Source: Candidatus Doudnabacteria bacterium (GTDB lineage Bacteria > Patescibacteriota > JABMPQ01 > JAGQLO01). From it: 49,615 nt of DNA. Positions 47,674-49,615 of this stretch are shown here, piece after piece. Position 1 is the stretch's first letter; each line of letters opens with the position of its first letter. The stretch covers positions 1 through 49,615 of the forward strand of contig JAGQLO010000004.1 of assembly GCA_020429185.1 (NCBI GenBank), read 5' to 3'. A program made the translations under genes and the position numbers. Below the pieces are notes generated by a model. That model was not told where the DNA came from, searched no databases, and saw only the letters and a program-made list of their open reading frames with translations.

Positions 47674-48495
47674 ATGCGACAACTCATCGAAAGCGCCATC
47701 CTTGGGGCCGTCCAAGGCATTACAGAGTTTCTCCCCGTCTCTAGTTCTGGACACCTGGCGATCTTGGAACACCTATTACAAGTGAACTATGTGAGCCTAG
47801 CGTTCATTGCCATTGTGCATCTGGGAACACTGGCTGCCATTTTGGTCTACTTTTGGAAAGACCTTTGGGAAATCATCAAAACACTTAACACCTCACAAGC
47901 ACTTGGCTGGAAAATTCTCGTGGGAACACTTCCTGCCGCAGTTGCAGGACTTGTATTTGGAAGCCTAATCGAAGAAGCAATCCAAGGCCTTGTGTTTATC
48001 GGAGGAGCACTCTTCTTTACTGGCATCATTCTGATTGCATCTGAACTTGGCGCAAAAACCAGCACAAAAAAGAAGTACTCTGACTCAAAAACAACATCAC
48101 CATCTTGGAAAACACTCTCCTATAGCGACGCGCTGCTGATTGGACTTGCACAGGTTATTGCCCTCATTCCAGGCATCTCACGCTCTGGAGTAACAATGGC
48201 TGCCGGTCTACTTAGAGGTCTACCACGAGAAGACGCAGTTCGATTTTCCTTTCTACTCAGCACTCCAGTTGTTGCAGGAGCAGGACTCCTTAGTGTCCTA
48301 CAGTTGGTACAAGATGGAACAAACGGAATATCAATGGGAGCAATCGCAATCGGATTCAGTGCATCATTCGTATTTGGAATTGGAACCATCCACTTTTTCT
48401 TACGTCTCATTCGCCAGCACTCGTTTATTGGATACGGGATCTACACAGCAATAGCCGCAATCGCTGTCATCATCTGGGGACTACTTGCCTCATAA
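47674..48495 (+). CDS. uppP: Undecaprenyl-diphosphatase UppP (BacA)
   Basis: Recycles the lipid carrier of wall synthesis by removing a phosphate from undecaprenyl diphosphate. 273 aa, about eight membrane segments. ILGAVQGITEFLPVSSSGHLAI carries the catalytic Glu and the SSSGH motif; the second motif is IALIPGISRSGVTMAAGLLRGL with the Arg. FSFLLSTPVVAGAGLL follows. The loop KTSTKKKYSDSKTTS is a basic cytoplasmic insert. Its role links with the MurE-like, FemAB-like and LCP proteins elsewhere in the window. Resistance to bacitracin is a known effect of extra copies in other bacteria. Confidence 0.97.
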   Translation: MRQLIESAILGAVQGITEFLPVSSSGHLAILEHLLQVNYVSLAFIAIVHLGTLAAILVYFWKDLWEIIKTLNTSQALGWKILVGTLPAAVAGLVFGSLIEEAIQGLVFIGGALFFTGIILIASELGAKTSTKKKYSDSKTTSPSWKTLSYSDALLIGLAQVIALIPGISRSGVTMAAGLLRGLPREDAVRFSFLLSTPVVAGAGLLSVLQLVQDGTNGISMGAIAIGFSASFVFGIGTIHFFLRLIRQHSFIGYGIYTAIAAIAVIIWGLLAS

Positions 48496-48502
48496 CGCTC
48501 CG

Positions 48503-48531
48503 TTGAATCGAGCAGGTGAACGCGATATACT
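48503..48531 (+). promoter_or_regulatory. Promoter of trxA
   Basis: TTGAAT (48503-48508), 17-nt spacer, TATACT (48526-48531). Leader of about 41 nt with a small GGGAC/GTCCC hairpin (48539-48555). Confidence 0.75.
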
Positions 48532-48578
48532 CCTGCTCCGGGACTACAACCGTCCCCTCATTTCTTTGAACGATACGT

Positions 48579-48893
48579 ATGAGTGACCACATCGTCGACA
48601 CAACTTCCGCAAACTTTGAGCAAGACGTCCTTCAGTCAGACAAACCAGTTGTCGTAGATTTTTGGGCAGAATGGTGCCAGCCTTGCAAAATGATCGCCCC
48701 CGTTCTTGAAGAGCTTGCAGGCGAAAACGACAGCGTAAAGATCGTGAAGGTCAATATTGAAGAACACGGAGACCTCGCACAACAACACGGAGTGATGAGC
48801 ATTCCAACTCTGATGGTGTTCAAAAACGGAGAAAAGACCAACCAACTCGTGGGAGTACAGAGCAAGGAACAAATCCTTGCGGCAGTCGCCTAA
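48579..48893 (+). CDS. trxA: Thioredoxin
   Basis: 104-aa cytoplasmic dithiol reductant. VVVDFWAEWCQPCKMIAPVLEELA has the active site WCQPC, where Gly of the common WCGPC is Gln, a change that should shift the redox potential somewhat. The cis-proline is in MSIPTLMVFKNGEK. The start is the ATG at 48579. It has its own promoter and is followed after 20 nt by a CoA-binding-like gene, possibly on the same transcript. Confidence 0.95.
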   Translation: MSDHIVDTTSANFEQDVLQSDKPVVVDFWAEWCQPCKMIAPVLEELAGENDSVKIVKVNIEEHGDLAQQHGVMSIPTLMVFKNGEKTNQLVGVQSKEQILAAVA

Positions 48894-48913
48894 CCAATAA
48901 AGATTTACTCCGT

Positions 48914-49354
48914 ATGGACTACAGCTCGCTGCTCCCAAGCTTCGAGAATATCCTTCCGGAGTTGCTCAACAAGCAAAATCGACTTCTTCTTATTGTTTCG
49001 AAAGAAGAACAATCCACAAAAGATCTCGAATCTGCACTCAAGAAAGACGGATACGACGTGGAGATTCTCTCGGCAACTCATAAAAAAAGTGAGTTCGAGA
49101 AACAAAAGAAAGAATGTGAAGGAAATTGTGTTGCGGTAGTCATGACTCCTCCAACCGAAAGCCTTGAGGTCGTTCAGGAAGCGATCGGAGCAGGCATTGA
49201 AAAAGTGTGGCTCGACACCGGAAGCGAATCAACCGATGCCATTCAGTTCTTAAGTGGCGTTTCAGTTCAATTCGTACACAGCGTTCCACTTGTCCGAGAA
49301 GCGCTGAACCCTACTTCAAGCGAAACAACCAAGTTTCAGCGAAAAGATAGCTAG
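48914..49354 (+). CDS. CoA-binding-like Rossmann protein (YccU-type), divergent
   Basis: 146 aa. The C-terminal two-thirds resemble the CoA_binding_2 fold: RLLLIVSKEEQSTKDLESALKKDGYDVEILS, then VAVVMTPPTESLEVVQEAIGAGIEKVWLDTGSESTDAIQFLSGVSVQFVHSVPLV. This matches the family pattern of Pro-Pro, a helix, and V-W-x-x-x-G-S. The usual N-terminal CoA-pocket motif (VGxSxxPxR) is replaced by IVSKEEQSTK, so CoA binding is uncertain. It follows trxA by 20 nt and precedes a PrsW-like gene by 23 nt. Two Cys in KKECEGNC could be redox-active, which would suit the thioredoxin neighbour; that is speculation. Confidence 0.65.
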   Translation: MDYSSLLPSFENILPELLNKQNRLLLIVSKEEQSTKDLESALKKDGYDVEILSATHKKSEFEKQKKECEGNCVAVVMTPPTESLEVVQEAIGAGIEKVWLDTGSESTDAIQFLSGVSVQFVHSVPLVREALNPTSSETTKFQRKDS

Positions 49355-49362
49355 TAGCTATC
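49346..49362 (+). repeat. Inverted repeat across the stop codon
   Basis: GATAGCT-agt-AGCTATC, 7-bp perfect arms, spanning the stop codon of the CoA-binding-like gene. No T-run follows, so it is not a standard terminator; it may stabilise the transcript or bind a protein. Confidence 0.5.
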
Positions 49363-49377
49363 ACGCAACTCGACAAC

Positions 49378-49615
49378 ATGAGTCTCTTCTTTTCCATTCT
49401 ACTTGCCCTTGTTCCAGGTTTTTTCTGGACGTGGTACTACCTCCGCGCCGACAAGGCACGACCAGAACCGCTCCGTCTCATTGGAGCGGTCTTCTTGTGG
49501 GGAGCCCTCTCAACAATTCCTGCCATAGCCATTGAATTTGGGCTCGATAATTTTCTGAACTACTCCTCTTCAAGTGAGTTCAGCGTGATTGTTGCGTCTA
49601 CCCTCTTCATTATTG
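49378..49615 (+). CDS. PrsW-family intramembrane protease (5' end only)
   Basis: The first 79 codons are visible before the right edge. The ATG at 49378 opens a hydrophobic helix (MSLFFSILLALVPGFFWTWYYL), then the family segment RADKARPEPLRLIGAVFLWGA, close to the D-x-x-x-P-E-P-L pattern of PrsW proteases, and a second helix. The catalytic Glu pair and later His lie beyond the edge. In Bacillus PrsW cleaves an anti-sigma factor; the target here is unknown. It starts 23 nt after the previous gene. Confidence 0.8.
   Translation, partial: MSLFFSILLALVPGFFWTWYYLRADKARPEPLRLIGAVFLWGALSTIPAIAIEFGLDNFLNYSSSSEFSVIVASTLFII

Overview
The window reads as a chromosomal segment of a streamlined, uncultured-type bacterium of the Candidate Phyla Radiation (Patescibacteria), most likely a Parcubacteria-like lineage. 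This is inference from family content: short dense operons, many anchored or secreted proteins of unknown function, the RILLQVE-type repeat domain, FG-GAP blades rich in GGGPHVRVF, a MurE-like ligase lacking its N-terminal domain, DUF2207 with a poly-glycine tail, and LemA, HtpX and PilB. Most genes have no clear Shine-Dalgarno (SD) sequence, and several seem to be transcribed from their own start codon. No CRISPR array, insertion sequence or rRNA was seen.

Left part (1-7.4 kb). The 5' two-thirds of rpoB runs off the left edge on the minus strand. It has its own promoter and a long structured leader, and lies behind three lineage-type hypothetical genes and tsaB. A divergent DUF212/YuiD membrane protein closes the block at a bidirectional terminator. 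From 15.7 down to 7.4 kb runs a compact minus-strand operon: ruvA, a FemAB-like transferase, a propeller lipoprotein, rsmG, an anchored protein, an AI-2E-family permease, an amino-acid permease and a MurE-like ligase.

Middle (15.7-33.8 kb). uvrB-truB and rpsT lie on the plus strand. holA, polA, htpX-DUF2207, a fibre-like surface protein, lemA, a DsbA/MauE/LCP operon and a large beta-helix surface protein lie on the minus strand. Right part (33.9-49.6 kb). There is tRNA-Glu, a PaaK-like protein, an M23 peptidase with an FG-GAP region, ydjM-tsaD, valS, pilB, glutamate dehydrogenase, a degenerate DHH protein, uppP, trxA, a CoA-binding-like protein and a partial PrsW-like protease. Together these show a peptidoglycan-building cell (FemAB, MurE, LCP, UppP, M23) with complete t6A genes TsaB and TsaD and an elaborate exported surface.

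Two things stand out. First, valS is preceded by a textbook transcription-attenuating T-box riboswitch, with a GUG valine specifier, a UGGU tRNA-end bulge and mutually exclusive antiterminator and terminator. Second, four orphan genes (15805-16185, 19187-20134, 38631-39455, 39660-40208) are visibly richer in G+C, carry strong Shine-Dalgarno sequences unlike their neighbours, and for the most part sit alone between their own promoter, structured leader and terminator. One encodes a receiver-like domain and another has a leader that could sequester its ribosome site. They look like one class of independently regulated or recently acquired cassettes.
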